Shown here piece by piece: positions 48,639-59,682 of a stretch of DNA of 64,000 nt. The position numbers and the translations under genes are program-made. The stretch is from Mycetohabitans endofungorum. GTDB taxonomy: Bacteria; Pseudomonadota; Gammaproteobacteria; Burkholderiales; Burkholderiaceae. The notes under the pieces were generated by a model. It did not search any database. It saw nothing but the letters and a program-made list of their open reading frames with translations, and had not been told where the DNA came from. Positions within the stretch are counted from its first letter, which is position 1. Each line of letters begins with the position of its first letter. The stretch lies in NCBI RefSeq assembly GCF_002927045.1, contig NZ_PRDW01000005.1:186001-250000 (forward strand), given 5' to 3'.

Positions 48639-49103
48639 ATGACTTCCCGTGACGCAATTTACGCAGCGGCCGAGCAGCGCCGCGCGCAACACCAGTTGCA
48701 GTATGCCGGCGCGCTGGCACCAGGTGAGGCATTCGAGCTGTTAGCGCTCGAGCCGGGGGCCCGGTTGATTGACATACGCACCCGCGCGGAACTGGACTGG
48801 GTCGGCCGCCCGGTGGTCGGGAACGGCCAGTACGTACACATCGAGTGGACGCGATATCCAGGTGGCGTCCCCAACACCGAGTTCGTCGAGCAACTGTCTC
48901 AAGTGGCGATGCCGCACACGCCGATCCTGCTGCTGTGCCGCAGCGCCGCGCGCTCGAAGCTGGCTGCAGTGACAGCGGCGAACGCGGGCTTCATGCGCGC
49001 CTACGATATTCTGGAAGGTTTCGAGGGCGACAAAGACGCTCAAGGACACCGCAAGACGGTCGGCGGCTGGTGTTTCCGCGGCCTGCCCTGGGTGGGCGCC
49101 TAG
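48639..49103 (+). CDS. rhodanese-domain sulfurtransferase
   Basis: The 154-residue single-domain protein has the rhodanese fold (RLIDIRTRAELDWVG) and the active-site loop LLLCRSAARSK with the persulfide Cys. It ends GWCFRGLPW. Such proteins move sulfane sulfur, but the partner is unknown. ATG 48639 was chosen over the in-frame TTG at 48627. It is divergent from glnA and shares its upstream region. Confidence 0.88.
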   Translation: MTSRDAIYAAAEQRRAQHQLQYAGALAPGEAFELLALEPGARLIDIRTRAELDWVGRPVVGNGQYVHIEWTRYPGGVPNTEFVEQLSQVAMPHTPILLLCRSAARSKLAAVTAANAGFMRAYDILEGFEGDKDAQGHRKTVGGWCFRGLPWVGA

Positions 49104-49128
49104 ACTCGGGGACACCGCGCCATGGGAA

Positions 49129-49177
49129 GGTGCGGCCATTGGCGCCATGGCGCGTCAACCAGCACCGTGGCCGCACC
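49129..49177. repeat. long-stem inverted repeat after the rhodanese gene
   Basis: The arms GGTGCGGCCA (49129-49138) and TGGCCGCACC (49168-49177) are perfect 10-bp complements around a 29-nt loop that itself contains the palindrome GGCGCCATGGCGC. No T-tract follows, so it is a possible factor-dependent terminator or mRNA-stabilising hairpin. Confidence 0.5.
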
Positions 49178-49540
49178 GCACACGCGGCAGTGCGCAAGCC
49201 GGGTATCTTCCTGACTAATATTGACTGAGTCAAGGCTGACTGAGTTAAGCAAATTCCCCTGAGGACAGGCGCCCAGCCACCGCGTTCGCGCCCATCGCCC
49301 CCGGCGCGACCTCGGACGCGGCGGCCCAACTTGTCACCTCGCTGCGATGCCGCCCGCCCGTCGCGGTTGCCGCAGGCGGCGGCGGGTGCGGTGTAACGTT
49401 CCGAAAAAAAGGTTGCTGGACTGACACGGTTGACGCACGTAGGATTTCGTGCAGTTTCCAATCCTTGACCAGGCACCGGACCACGTCGGCTCGTCGTCGC
49501 AGCCCTTCCCCACCATCACGTCCCAACGATTTGCTCGACC
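49178..49540. other. upstream region of the efflux operon
   Basis: About 360 bp without a gene. It contains the 13-bp palindrome TTGACTGAGTCAA (49221-49233), directly followed by a related copy CTGACTGAGTTAAG (about 49236-49249). This could be a tandem operator for a regulator of the efflux genes. The rest is GC-rich with an A-run near 49404. Confidence 0.45.
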
Positions 49541-50887
49541 ATGCAGAAAGACGAACAACAACAAGCTCGATCATCCGATGCAGCGCCGCGCGCCGTGGCC
49601 AGCCGCACCCGCACGCGCACGCTGCAGCTGGCTACGGGGCTCGTCGCGGTCGTCGTCGCGCTGCTTTGGTGGCATCCGTGGCAACGTGATGCCATGCGCG
49701 GCGCGCCAGGCGCCCACGCCAGCGGCGCAGCCACGGGCAGTGCCGGCAGGTCGCCTAGCGCACAGCGCGGCGGCGGCGCGTTCGCGAACATGCCACAGCC
49801 GGTCAAAGTCGCGACCGTGGTCCATGGCCAGATGCCGATCGTGATCAATGCGCTGGGCACCGTGACACCGCTCGCGACGGTGACCGTGCGCACGCAGTTG
49901 AACGGCACGCTGATGTCGGTTAATTTCCAGGAAGGCCAACTCGTCAAGCGCGGCGATATACTGGCACAAATCGATCCACGCCCCTACGAGATTTCACTGC
50001 GCAACGCCGAAGGGCAACTGGCGAAGGACCAGGCGCTGCTACGACAGGCGGTGTCAGACCTAAACGCGTACCAGGCGTTGCTCAAGCAGGATTCGATCTC
50101 GCGCCAGCAGGTCAACACGCAGGCCTCGCTCGTCGAGCAGTACCGTGGCCAGGTGAAGTCGGACCAAGCGACGATCGATACGTACAAGCTGGACCTGACC
50201 TACGCGCGGATTACCGCGCCGGTGACAGGCCGAGTGGGACTGCGTCAGGTGGATCCGGGCAACTACGTGACCACCAGCGATACAAACGGCATTGTCGTGA
50301 TCACGCAGATGCAGCCCATGAGCGTCGTGTTCACCACGTCCGAGGACAACCTACAAGCCATTCTTAAGCAATGGACCGCGGGCGCCAAGATGTCCGCGAC
50401 CGTATACGACCGTACCAACAGCCGGCCACTGGAAACCGGCGAGTTGCATACCATCGACAACCAGATCGATACGACCACCGGCACCGTGAAACTGCGCGCG
50501 GTGTTCCAGAACGCGGGGCAGGCATTGTTCCCGAATCAGTTCGTCAATGTGCGGCTACTCGTCGACACGATCCGCAACGCGACCATCGTACCGACTTCCG
50601 CGGTGCTCAATGGCTCGATGGGAACATTTGTCTACGTGGTCAAAGCCGACAACACAGTCACCGTGCGCCCAGTGAAGACGGGTCCGGTCGAGGGCGAGCG
50701 CACCAGCATCGTCTTCGGCCTGGCGGTGGGAGAGCGTGTCGTCATCGATGGCTCGGACCGGTTGCGGGAAGGCGCCAAGATCACGATTCCGGCCGAGACC
50801 GCCAGTGGCAGCTCGGCCGCGTCGGCCGGCCAAGCGGCGCGTCACGCGTCGGCCACGCACGGCCACACGCGCCAACCGCAGCCTTGA
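49541..50887 (+). CDS. mdtA: RND efflux periplasmic adaptor, MdtA-like
   Basis: The 448-residue membrane-fusion protein links the RND pump to an outer-membrane channel. It has an N-terminal membrane anchor (about 28-46), a barrel-sandwich/lipoyl half (VTVRTQLNGTLMSVNFQEGQLVKRGD), an alpha-hairpin, and VTAPVTGRVGLRQVDPGNYV-type second half (seen as ARITAPVTGRVGLRQVDPGN). A Ser/Ala/His-rich tail follows. It is first of three genes with mdtB and mdtC. No outer-membrane channel gene follows. Confidence 0.9.
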   Translation: MQKDEQQQARSSDAAPRAVASRTRTRTLQLATGLVAVVVALLWWHPWQRDAMRGAPGAHASGAATGSAGRSPSAQRGGGAFANMPQPVKVATVVHGQMPIVINALGTVTPLATVTVRTQLNGTLMSVNFQEGQLVKRGDILAQIDPRPYEISLRNAEGQLAKDQALLRQAVSDLNAYQALLKQDSISRQQVNTQASLVEQYRGQVKSDQATIDTYKLDLTYARITAPVTGRVGLRQVDPGNYVTTSDTNGIVVITQMQPMSVVFTTSEDNLQAILKQWTAGAKMSATVYDRTNSRPLETGELHTIDNQIDTTTGTVKLRAVFQNAGQALFPNQFVNVRLLVDTIRNATIVPTSAVLNGSMGTFVYVVKADNTVTVRPVKTGPVEGERTSIVFGLAVGERVVIDGSDRLREGAKITIPAETASGSSAASAGQAARHASATHGHTRQPQP

Positions 50888-50935
50888 TTCCGGCCGGGGT
50901 CTGCCCCGGCGCCGCGCTCCCGGACCATTCGACGC

Positions 50936-53900
50936 ATGAACCCATCCCGCCTCTTTATTCTCCGCCCGGTCGGCACAGCACTGCTGATGGCCGCCATCAT
51001 GCTGGTCGGCCTCGTGTCGCTGCGATTCCTGCCGCTGTCCGCGCTGCCGGAAGTCGATTATCCAACGATTCAAGTGCAGACCTTTTATCCGGGCGCCAGC
51101 CCCGAGGTGATGACCTCGTCGGTGACCGCGCCGTTGGAACGCCAGTTCGGTCAGATGCCGGGGCTAAACCAGATGTCGTCGCAAAGCTCGGCGGGCGCAT
51201 CGGTGATCACACTGCAGTTTTCGCTGGACTTGCCGTTGGACATCGCGGAGCAGGAAGTGCAAGCGGCCATCAACGCGGCAGGCAACCTGCTGCCGTCCGA
51301 CCTGCCAGCGCCGCCGATCTACGCCAAGGTCAATCCGGCCGACGCCCCCATTCTCACGCTGGCGATCACCTCTAAGACGCTGCCGTTGACTGACGTGCAG
51401 GACCTGGTCGATACCCGGCTCGCGCAGAAAATCTCGCAAGTGGGCGGCGTGGGGCTGGTGAGCCTGAGCGGTGGGCAGCGGCCCGCGATCCGCATCCAAG
51501 CCAATCCGCGCGCGCTTGCAGCGTACGGCCTAAATCTGGACGATCTGCGCACCACGATTTCGAACCTGAGCGTCAACACGCCAAAAGGCAACTTTGATGG
51601 TCCGACGCGGGCATACACGATTAATGCCAACGACCAGTTGACCGATGCCAATGCGTATCACAGTGCGGTAATCGCCTACAAGAACGGCCGCCCGGTGATG
51701 CTGACCGACGTCGCACAGATCGTCTCCGGCCCGGAAAACACGAAGCTGGGCGCGTGGGTCGATACCGAGCCGGCGATCATCCTCAATGTGCAGCGGCAGC
51801 CGGGCGCCAACGTCATCCAGGTAGTTGACAACATCAAGGCGCTGCTGCCGCAGTTGCAGCAAAGCCTGCCCGCTTCGGTCGAGACCCGCGTGTTGACCGA
51901 TCGCACCACGACGATCCGCGCGTCGGTGCGCGACGTGCAGTTCGAGCTGGCAGCGGCGGTCGTGCTGGTGGTGCTGGTGATGTACCTATTCCTCGGCAGT
52001 TGGCAGGCGACCGTGATTCCCAGCCTGTCCGTGCCGCTGTCGCTGATCGGCACGCTGGCGGTGATGTACCTATACGGATTTTCGCTGAACAATCTGTCCT
52101 TGATGGCGCTGACCATCGCCACCGGCTTCGTCGTCGACGACGCGATCGTGATGATCGAAAACATTGCGCGCTACGTCGAGGACGGCGACACGCCGTTGCA
52201 AGCCGCGCTGAAGGGCTCCAAGCAAATCGGTTTCACAATCATCTCGCTGACTGTGTCGTTGATCGCGGTGCTGATCCCGCTGCTGTTCATGAGTGATGTC
52301 GTCGGCCGGCTGTTCCACGAGTTTGCGATCACACTTGCCGTGACGATCGTGTTCTCGGCGGTGGTATCGCTCACGCTCGTGCCGATGATGTGCGCCAAGC
52401 TGCTCCGGCACAGTCCGCCGAAGGAAAGCGGCCGCTTCGAGGCAAAGGCTCGTGCGTTCTTCGACGCGGTGATCGCCGCCTACGCACGGATGCTCTCGCG
52501 GGTGCTCGATCACCAGCGACTCACGCTGCTCGTCGCGTTGTCCACGCTAGTGCTCACGATCGTGCTCTACATCGTGGTGCCGAAGGGCTTTTTCCCGACT
52601 CAGGACACCGGCATCATCCAGGGCATCACACAGGCCTCGCAAAGTGTATCGTACGCGGCCATGGCTGAGCACCAGCAAGCGCTCGCCGCCGAAATCTTGA
52701 AGGACCCAGATGTCCAGAGCCTGTCGTCGTTCATCGGCATAGACGGCACCAATATCACGCTGAACAGCGGCCGTCTGCAAATCAATCTGAAGCCGTTCGA
52801 CGAACGCAGGCGCGACGCGCAGCAGATCATCCGCTCGTTGCAGCAGCGCGTCGCGCAGGTACCCGGCATCTCGCTGTACATGCAGCCGGTGCAGGACTTG
52901 ACGATTGACTCGACGGTCAGCGCGACGCAATACCAATTCATACTGACCGACGCGAACGCTCAAGCGTTCGCCGACTGGGTGCCGAAGTTCGTCGCGCGGC
53001 TAAAGCAAGCGCCGGAGTTGGCCGATGTCGCCAGCGACTTGCAGCAAAACGGACTCTCGACCTATATCGAGATCGATCGCAGTACCGCCGCGCGCTTCGG
53101 CATCACGCCGGCGACGGTCAACAACGCGCTGTACGACGCCTTCGGGCAGCGCATCATCTCGACCATCTTCACCCAATCGAACCAGTATCGCGTGATCCTA
53201 GAGACGGACCCGAAGGTGCACGAGTCCCCGGACGCCCTGGGCACGATTTACCTGCCCTCGGCCACCGCGCCTGGCGCCCAGGTCCCGCTGTCGTCCATCG
53301 CAACCTTCCATCAGCAAAACGCGCCGCTGCTGATCTCGCACTTGGGCCAGTTCCCGTCCACCACCATCTCGTTCAACCTCGCCCCGGGCGAGTCGCTCGG
53401 CGCGGCAGTGAAAGCCATTGAGCAAGCGAAGGACGACATCGGTCTGCCGCCCTCGTTCCAGATCCGCTACCAGGGCGCGGCACTGGCGTTCCAGGCATCG
53501 CTGTCCAACCAGGTATTCCTGATCCTGGCCGCGATCGTCACGATGTACATCGTCCTGGGCGTGCTGTACGAGAGCTTCGTCCATCCGATCACGATCCTGT
53601 CGACGCTGCCCTCCGCCGGCGTCGGCGCACTGCTCGCACTGATCGTCACCGGACATGACCTAGATATCATCGGCATCATCGGCATTGTGCTGCTGATCGG
53701 CATCGTCAAGAAGAACGCGATCATGATGATCGACTTCGCGCTCGAAGCGCAGCGGGAGCAAGGCAAGCACCCTCGCGACGCGATCTACCAGGCCTGCCTG
53801 CTGCGCTTGCGGCCGATCCTGATGACGACGATGGCCGCGCTGCTCGGTGCGCTGCCGCTGATGCTGGGCACTGGCTCCGGCCACGAGTTGCGCCATCCGC

Positions 53901-54049
53901 TGGGCATCGCGATCGCCGGTGGGCTGATCGTCAGCCAGTTGCTGACGCTGTTCACGACGCCGGTGATTTACCTTGGCTTTGACCGGCTCGCTTCGGCGCT
54001 GCGCGAACGCTTGTCGCACGATGCCAGCGGCGAAGGCAGCAGACAATGA
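50936..54049 (+). CDS. mdtB: RND efflux pump subunit, MdtB-like
   Basis: The 1037-residue HAE1-type transporter has 12 predicted membrane segments. The N-terminus [20 protein letters not shown] is typical, and the proton-relay Asp pair lies in TM4 ([14 protein letters not shown]). Two large periplasmic loops follow the usual pattern. MdtB and MdtC form a heterotrimer that exports drugs and bile-salt-like compounds in enterobacteria; the substrate here is unknown. Its stop overlaps the mdtC start by ATGA. Confidence 0.93.
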   Translation: MNPSRLFILRPVGTALLMAAIMLVGLVSLRFLPLSALPEVDYPTIQVQTFYPGASPEVMTSSVTAPLERQFGQMPGLNQMSSQSSAGASVITLQFSLDLPLDIAEQEVQAAINAAGNLLPSDLPAPPIYAKVNPADAPILTLAITSKTLPLTDVQDLVDTRLAQKISQVGGVGLVSLSGGQRPAIRIQANPRALAAYGLNLDDLRTTISNLSVNTPKGNFDGPTRAYTINANDQLTDANAYHSAVIAYKNGRPVMLTDVAQIVSGPENTKLGAWVDTEPAIILNVQRQPGANVIQVVDNIKALLPQLQQSLPASVETRVLTDRTTTIRASVRDVQFELAAAVVLVVLVMYLFLGSWQATVIPSLSVPLSLIGTLAVMYLYGFSLNNLSLMALTIATGFVVDDAIVMIENIARYVEDGDTPLQAALKGSKQIGFTIISLTVSLIAVLIPLLFMSDVVGRLFHEFAITLAVTIVFSAVVSLTLVPMMCAKLLRHSPPKESGRFEAKARAFFDAVIAAYARMLSRVLDHQRLTLLVALSTLVLTIVLYIVVPKGFFPTQDTGIIQGITQASQSVSYAAMAEHQQALAAEILKDPDVQSLSSFIGIDGTNITLNSGRLQINLKPFDERRRDAQQIIRSLQQRVAQVPGISLYMQPVQDLTIDSTVSATQYQFILTDANAQAFADWVPKFVARLKQAPELADVASDLQQNGLSTYIEIDRSTAARFGITPATVNNALYDAFGQRIISTIFTQSNQYRVILETDPKVHESPDALGTIYLPSATAPGAQVPLSSIATFHQQNAPLLISHLGQFPSTTISFNLAPGESLGAAVKAIEQAKDDIGLPPSFQIRYQGAALAFQASLSNQVFLILAAIVTMYIVLGVLYESFVHPITILSTLPSAGVGALLALIVTGHDLDIIGIIGIVLLIGIVKKNAIMMIDFALEAQREQGKHPRDAIYQACLLRLRPILMTTMAALLGALPLMLGTGSGHELRHPLGIAIAGGLIVSQLLTLFTTPVIYLGFDRLASALRERLSHDASGEGSRQ

Positions 54050-57000
54050 ACCTTTCCCGCCCTTTCATCGCGCGCCCCGTCGCCACCACGTTGCTGGCCG
54101 TCGGCATCGCACTGGCCGGGCTGTTCGCTTTTGTGAAGCTGCCGGTGTCGCCATTGCCGCAGGTGGACTTTCCGACCATCTCGGTGCTAGCGACGCTGCC
54201 TGGCGCCAGCCCGGAGACTGTCGCCACCAGCGTGGCCAGCCCGCTCGAGCGGCATCTGGGCGCCATTGCGGACGTCACCGAGATGACGTCGATGAGCGGC
54301 ATCGGCAATACGCGGATCGTGCTGCAATTCGGGTTGAACCGCGACATCGACGGAGCGGCTCGCGATGTGCAGGCCGCGATCAACGCCGCGCGGGCGGACC
54401 TGCCGGCCAACCTGCGACAAAATCCAACCTACCACAAGGTCAACCCGGCCGACGCACCAATCCTCGTCCTCGCGCTGACGTCGAAAACGATGACGGCCGG
54501 ACAGATGTATGACGCGGCATCGACCGTGCTGCAACAGGCGCTGTCGCAAATCGACGGAGTCGGCGAAGTCAACGTAAGTGGCGCGGCCAATCCGGCCGTG
54601 CGCGTCGAGGTCAATCCGACCGTGCTGTTCCACTACGGGATCGGACTGGAAAACATCCGCGCCGCGCTCGCGTCGGCCAATGCAAACAGCCCGAAAGGCG
54701 CGATCGAGGCCGGCCACCGGCACTTGCAGCTGTACACGAACGACCAGGCGCGGCGCGCCGACCAATACCGTGACCTGGTGATTGCTTACCGCAACGGCTC
54801 CGCGGTGCGGCTTTCCGACGTCGCGCAGGTCGTCGATTCGGTCGAAGACCTGCGCACCATGGGCATGATGAACGGCGAACGCGCGGTGCTCGTGATCCTG
54901 TACCGGCAGCCCGGCGCCAATATCATCGAGACGGTTGACCGTGTCAAGGCGAAGCTGCCCCAGCTACGCGCGGCACTGCCCGCGGCGATCGATGTGACGC
55001 CGACCGCCGACCGCACGATGACGATCCGTGCTTCACTACGGGACACCGAGCGAACGCTGTTGATCGCGGTGATCCTGGTGGTGATGGTCGTGTTCCTGTT
55101 CTTGCGCAACTGGCGTGCGACGCTGATCCCCAGCGTTGCGGTGCCCGTATCGATCATCGGTACGTTTGCCGGCATGTACCTGCTCGACTATTCGATCGAC
55201 AACTTGTCGCTGATGGCGCTGACGATCGCTACCGGCTTCGTCGTCGACGATGCGATCGTCGTGCTCGAGAACATCTCGCGGCACATCGAGGCCGGCATGC
55301 CGCGCATGCGCGCAGCCATCGTGGGCGCGCGCGAAGTCGGCTTCACAGTATTGTCGATCAGCGTATCGCTGGTCGCGGTGTTCCTGCCGATTCTGCTGAT
55401 GGGCGGCATCGTCGGTCGTCTATTTCGCGAGTTTGCTGTCACGCTGTCGCTGGCAATCTTTGTGTCGCTGCTCGTGTCGCTGACGCTCACGCCGATGATG
55501 TGCTCCAAACTACTCGCGCCAGCCACCCGCGCCCGCGGCGAAGGCCGGCTCGCACGCTGGCTCGAAGCCTGCTTCGCGCGCCTGCAGCGCGGCTACGAGC
55601 GCTCGCTCGGCTGGGCGCTGGATCATGCGTCGCTGGTGCTGGCCGTGCTGGTCGCCACCATCGGCTTGAACGTGTACCTGTACACAATCGTGCCAAAGGG
55701 CTTCTTTCCGCAACAGGACACCGGCCGACTCGTCGGCGGAATCCAGGCGGATCAGAGCACATCGTTCCAGTCAATGCGGGTGAAATTTTCGCAGATGATG
55801 GACATCGTCAAGCGCAACCCGGCAGTGGACTCCGCCGTCGGCTTCACCGGCGGGCGTCAGACCAACGCGGGTTTCATGTTCATCTCGCTGAAGCCGCTCG
55901 CCGAGCGCGGCGTGTCCGCGGACCAGGTCATCGAGCAACTGCGCGCGCCGCTGGCCGAGGTCGCGGGCGCTAGAACGTTCCTGCAAGCGGTGCAGGATAT
56001 CCACGTGGGCGGAAGACAATCGAACGCGCAGTATCAATTCACGCTGCTCGGCGATTCGACCGCGGAACTGTACAAATGGGCGGCGATCCTAACCGAGGCG
56101 CTGCAAAAACGGCCCGAGCTTGCCGATGTGAATTCGGACCAGCAGCAAGGCGGCCTGGAGGCGAATGTGATCATCGACCGGCCAAGCGCTGCACGCTACG
56201 GCATCACGCCTTCGCAGATCGACAATACGCTGTATGATGCCTTCGGCCAGCGGCAGGTGTCGACGATCTACAATGCGCTGAACCAGTATCGCGTCGTGAT
56301 GGAAGTAGCGCCCCGCTATTGGCAGAGCCCCGAGATCCTGAAGGACATCTTTATTAGCCAATCCGGCGGCAGCGCATCGGGCACCGCGAGCACCAACGCG
56401 ACGGCCGGGACCGTCACCAGTGCATCGGGCGCGAAGAAAACGGCCGGCGCGGCGGCGGCCAATGCCGCCAGCCGTGCAGCGAACGTCGCGCTCGATTCAG
56501 CGCGCAACCAGGCGATCAATTCGATCGCCTCCAGCGGCAAGTCCAGCTCATCGTCCAGCGCCGCGGTATCCACCGCCAAGGAAACGATGATCCCGTTGTC
56601 AGCCATCGCGCGCTTCGGCCCAGGCAATACACCGCTGGCGGTCAGCCACCAGAACCAATTCGTCGCGACGACAATCTCATTCAATCTGCCGGTGGGAAAA
56701 TCACTGTCGGACGCGACCGCCGCAATCTACCAGACCATGGCCGACATCGGCATGCCCGGCACCCTTCACGGCAGTTTCTCTGGCACGGCGCAGGCGTTCC
56801 AGCAAGCGTTGTCGAACCAGTTGCTATTGATTCTCGCGTCGCTCGCCGCGGTCTACATCGTGCTAGGCATTCTGTACGAGAGCTATATCCATCCGCTGAC
56901 GATCCTGTCCACGTTGCCGTCGGCCGGCGTCGGCGCACTACTGGCGTTGCTGCTGTTCCGTATCGAGTTCAGCCTCATTGCACTGATCGGCGTGATCCTG

Positions 57001-57366
57001 CTGATCGGTATCGTCAAGAAGAATGCAATCATGATGGTGGACTTCGCGATTGACGCCGCGCGCACCGGCCTGGGCTCGCGCGAAGCGATCCGCCAAGCCT
57101 GCCTGCTGCGCTTCAGGCCGATCATGATGACCACCTGCGCCGCGCTACTCGGTGCGTTGCCGCTCGCCTTCGGCCACGGCGAAGGACACGAGATGCGCGC
57201 GCCACTGGGCATCTCGATCGTCGGCGGATTGATTGTCAGTCAATTGCTGACGCTCTATACGACACCGGTGGTTTACCTCTACATGGACCGGCTTCGTACC
57301 TGGTGGGCAGCGCGACACGGCGGCGAGCATGTCCCGCCGCACCACGCGTTCGGCAATGACGAGTAA
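54046..57366 (+). CDS. mdtC: RND efflux pump subunit, MdtC-like, with periplasmic insertion
   Basis: The 1106-residue partner of MdtB has the same fold ([22 protein letters not shown]4 [14 protein letters not shown]). It is longer than MdtB because of an Ala/Ser/Thr-rich low-complexity insertion of about 75 residues near 773-850. The insertion lies in the second periplasmic loop, between KDIFISQ and [13 protein letters not shown]. It should sit in the docking/porter region. The rest is normal and intact. Confidence 0.92.
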   Translation: MNLSRPFIARPVATTLLAVGIALAGLFAFVKLPVSPLPQVDFPTISVLATLPGASPETVATSVASPLERHLGAIADVTEMTSMSGIGNTRIVLQFGLNRDIDGAARDVQAAINAARADLPANLRQNPTYHKVNPADAPILVLALTSKTMTAGQMYDAASTVLQQALSQIDGVGEVNVSGAANPAVRVEVNPTVLFHYGIGLENIRAALASANANSPKGAIEAGHRHLQLYTNDQARRADQYRDLVIAYRNGSAVRLSDVAQVVDSVEDLRTMGMMNGERAVLVILYRQPGANIIETVDRVKAKLPQLRAALPAAIDVTPTADRTMTIRASLRDTERTLLIAVILVVMVVFLFLRNWRATLIPSVAVPVSIIGTFAGMYLLDYSIDNLSLMALTIATGFVVDDAIVVLENISRHIEAGMPRMRAAIVGAREVGFTVLSISVSLVAVFLPILLMGGIVGRLFREFAVTLSLAIFVSLLVSLTLTPMMCSKLLAPATRARGEGRLARWLEACFARLQRGYERSLGWALDHASLVLAVLVATIGLNVYLYTIVPKGFFPQQDTGRLVGGIQADQSTSFQSMRVKFSQMMDIVKRNPAVDSAVGFTGGRQTNAGFMFISLKPLAERGVSADQVIEQLRAPLAEVAGARTFLQAVQDIHVGGRQSNAQYQFTLLGDSTAELYKWAAILTEALQKRPELADVNSDQQQGGLEANVIIDRPSAARYGITPSQIDNTLYDAFGQRQVSTIYNALNQYRVVMEVAPRYWQSPEILKDIFISQSGGSASGTASTNATAGTVTSASGAKKTAGAAAANAASRAANVALDSARNQAINSIASSGKSSSSSSAAVSTAKETMIPLSAIARFGPGNTPLAVSHQNQFVATTISFNLPVGKSLSDATAAIYQTMADIGMPGTLHGSFSGTAQAFQQALSNQLLLILASLAAVYIVLGILYESYIHPLTILSTLPSAGVGALLALLLFRIEFSLIALIGVILLIGIVKKNAIMMVDFAIDAARTGLGSREAIRQACLLRFRPIMMTTCAALLGALPLAFGHGEGHEMRAPLGISIVGGLIVSQLLTLYTTPVVYLYMDRLRTWWAARHGGEHVPPHHAFGNDE

Positions 57367-57468
57367 CGCGGGTAGAATACGGCCCCCGCATCGAATGTGA
57401 TCGCGCGCCCGCGTAGCTTGCGCGTCGCCCGATGCATGCATTCTCCCTGCTTCAAACTGCATATCTTC

Positions 57469-58137
57469 ATGGCCAAACTCTTGACAGACCAAGAATTCCA
57501 TCGCTTCAACGAATTGCAACAGAAACAAACGGCATTCACGATTTCGAGCGACGAGGCCGATGAACTGCGCGACATTGTCGCGCGTGCGCAACAGCGTCGC
57601 GACGATCGTGCACAAGCCATGCAGACGATCGAGAGCCACATCCGCACATTCAGTATCACGCCCGACGAACTCTTCTCCCCGCAGCAGATCGCAGAAGCGG
57701 CGCGCGCCTTCGGCCTGATCCCGTTGGCCAAGAAGCCGCGCAAGGGTACAGACGCCAAGCCGGCCGAGCCCAAGGCAAGCGCCGTGGCACCGGCGAATTC
57801 TGTCACGGCACCGACGGGGCCTGTGGCGGCGCCGGCGGATTCTGTCGCGACGCCAACAGGCTCCGTGGCAGCGCCGGCGAGTTCTGTCGCGACGTCAGCA
57901 GGCTCCGTGGTGACGCCGGCCGGCTCCGTCTCGACGCCGACGCTCGCGGTCGATACCTCGCGCAAGGCAAAGCTGCCTGGCGCCGGTATGGACGCGCACA
58001 TGGCCGCCGACCATGCGGATAGCGATCCGGCGCCTGCGCCGAGCGCGGAGACCGCACCCCTGGCTGCCGTGCAAGCCGGGACCGAAGCGCGAGCCAGCGC
58101 TGAAACAGGGACCGAAGTCCGGACCGAGCCTGCATGA
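57469..58137 (+). CDS. conserved small cytoplasmic protein with heptapeptide repeat tail
   Basis: The 222-residue protein starts MAKLLTDQEFHRFNELQQKQ. Its helical N-terminal part (1-100) contains SITPDELFSPQQIAEAARAFGLIP and resembles a hypothetical protein I know from Burkholderia-type genomes. The central part (107-162) is eight 7-residue repeats of the type APADSVA/TPTGSVA, and the C-terminus is acidic and Ala-rich. The SITPDELF helix recalls the ITAEDLF segment of the small H-NS protein at 46.2 kb, but no H-NS DNA-binding domain follows. ATG 57469 replaces an in-frame start at 57397 because conserved sequence begins there. Confidence 0.65.
   Translation: MAKLLTDQEFHRFNELQQKQTAFTISSDEADELRDIVARAQQRRDDRAQAMQTIESHIRTFSITPDELFSPQQIAEAARAFGLIPLAKKPRKGTDAKPAEPKASAVAPANSVTAPTGPVAAPADSVATPTGSVAAPASSVATSAGSVVTPAGSVSTPTLAVDTSRKAKLPGAGMDAHMAADHADSDPAPAPSAETAPLAAVQAGTEARASAETGTEVRTEPA
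57787..57954 (+). repeat. eight tandem 21-bp repeats (7-residue period)
   Basis: The units encode [49 protein letters not shown] and TPTLAVD. Alternation of xPAxSV and xPTGxV forms suggests a 42-bp ancestral dimer. They are codon-aligned inside the preceding gene. Confidence 0.85.
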
Positions 58138-58519
58138 GCCCATCCGCGCCAACCTGCGATGACGCACCGTTCAATGCCCCCCTCTCGCACGCGTAACGTC
58201 CAATGAACACAGCGCGCGTCGCACCGGCGCGCGCCTGCCAACCTACCCGGCCCCGCCCCACTGGGGACGCCGCTCGAATCGCCCCGTCCGGTTTATCGGC
58301 GACAGAACATTCTCATCATTTTCTCTACACCTGGTTAGCGAACGCCGTGGTGAGTGGCCACCGTCCGTCTCTTCGTCCCGACGAGAATCATCGGCCACGC
58401 CCGACCCGGTTCGGGCCATCGGGTTCGCCTGCGGCACCTCGTGTTCGCGTCCAGCTTACCCAACCAGCCAAATATCTATGAAATAACGACACATTTGTTC
58501 ATTTCGAACGAGGCCTTGC
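58138..58519. other. intergenic region upstream of the secreted-protein genes
   Basis: There is no supportable gene. The left part is GC-rich, and the last 60 bp before the next gene are AT-rich (CAAATATCTATGAAATAACG). It holds the TTCG-N16-TTCG box described separately. Confidence 0.5.
58424..58447 (+). promoter_or_regulatory. hrpII-type box (TTCG-N16-TTCG)
   Basis: TTCG at 58424-58427 and TTCG at 58444-58447 are separated by exactly 16 bp, the hrpII pattern recognised by HrpB/HrpX-type AraC regulators of type III secretion genes in Ralstonia and Burkholderia. An AT-rich possible -10 (TATCTATGAAAT) begins about 25-30 bp downstream, and the ATG of the next gene is 73 bp away. A chance match is possible. 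Confidence 0.55.
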
Positions 58520-59464
58520 ATGACAACCACGATCACGATTATTCAAACCGATTCGCCGTCTTCCAACTGGTCCCAATGGCCCGGGCTTTACGACAACGAC
58601 ACCTCGGGAATCCATCACAAGCGAGCAGGAGACGGGCAAACCTCGACGTCATCGGACGGGCAGTGGTCGAACACCGACGATTTGCTCAATCAGCTGATCC
58701 AGTTGTTGATGCAGTTCAACAGCAACGGTAACGAGGGCAATACCGGCGATGGCCCGGACTCGGGTGACGCCATCGGCCGGCATCACGGCGGCGGCGGATG
58801 TCACCATCACCATTGCGATGCGCCGGAGGACGGCACGGGCGGCTCATCCGGCAAGACCCACGGCACCTCATCCGACAGCGACGCTACCGACTCGACCCAA
58901 GCGAGCAGCCGGTCCGGCAAGGACCAGCCGGCGCTGGAGGGTCCGACAACGCCAGGCAAGGCATACACGCCAGGGAAGAATCCGAAGATCGACCGGTGGG
59001 AAAACGACATCAACCTGGCCGCACGGCTGACGGGGCTAGATGGCAACCTGATCGGTGGGCAGATGTGGGCCGAATCGCGCGGTAATCCGAAAGAATGGTC
59101 GAAAAACAGCGACGGTACGCCGGACCTGAGCCTGATGCAGATCGGCCAGCGGCGCTGGGAAAAGGACGTGTTGCCGACGCTAACGCAGCAGGACAAGGAG
59201 AACATTAAAAAGTTGACCGGCAAGGACGCGAAGGACCTGGACGTGAGCAATCCGCACGACAACGTGATCGCGGGGGCCTTCGAACTCAAGTCCCACATCA
59301 TCGAAAGCGGCGGTGATCGCAACAATCCGATGGCTAACGAAAAGGCGCTGAAGAAGGGGCTCAAAGACTACGTCGGAGTGGGCGACGAAGGGAAATACGC
59401 AAGAAACGTTATGACCAACTACAACGTATTGAACCAGCACAAAGAACTGGACGACAGCCAATAA
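58520..59464 (+). CDS. type III-associated lytic transglycosylase with harpin-like N-terminus
   Basis: The 314-residue protein has a Ser/Gly/Asp-rich N-terminal half without a Sec signal. It holds a short amphipathic helix (DDLLNQLIQLLMQF, about 53-66) and a His/Cys cluster (RHHGGGGCHHHHCD, about 87-100). The C-terminal SLT domain (about 160-310) has the catalytic Glu in GGQMWAESRGNP and DLSLMQIGQRRW. The fold is like HrpH/Hpa2-type enzymes that open peptidoglycan for the type III needle. The start MTTTITIIQTDSPSSNW is paralogous to the next gene. The secretion route is inferred. Confidence 0.75.
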   Translation: MTTTITIIQTDSPSSNWSQWPGLYDNDTSGIHHKRAGDGQTSTSSDGQWSNTDDLLNQLIQLLMQFNSNGNEGNTGDGPDSGDAIGRHHGGGGCHHHHCDAPEDGTGGSSGKTHGTSSDSDATDSTQASSRSGKDQPALEGPTTPGKAYTPGKNPKIDRWENDINLAARLTGLDGNLIGGQMWAESRGNPKEWSKNSDGTPDLSLMQIGQRRWEKDVLPTLTQQDKENIKKLTGKDAKDLDVSNPHDNVIAGAFELKSHIIESGGDRNNPMANEKALKKGLKDYVGVGDEGKYARNVMTNYNVLNQHKELDDSQ

Positions 59465-59682
59465 TGCGCAGAAGCGCCGGAGCCCTGCCTCGATAAAACG
59501 ATGTTGCCCGGCGCAATCAGCGCACATGTCCCACGGGGCGCAGTTGCCGTTGCAAACGGCCGGGCTCAGAACTGTGCCAATCCAATCCCAGGTGGACTTA
59601 CGACGGAACCCGAGCACCCTGGCCAGTCGTACTGGCAGCGGTTTTCCAAAATAACGGCGCGCTGCCCAACAAGGAGCACAAC

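Noticed and set aside
47116..48639. 507-codon plus-strand frame
   Set aside because: It is antisense to glnA; its sequence mirrors glnA codon structure and matches no family.
50371..51375. 334-codon plus-strand frame spanning mdtA and mdtB
   Set aside because: It is an out-of-frame shadow of two well-supported efflux genes.
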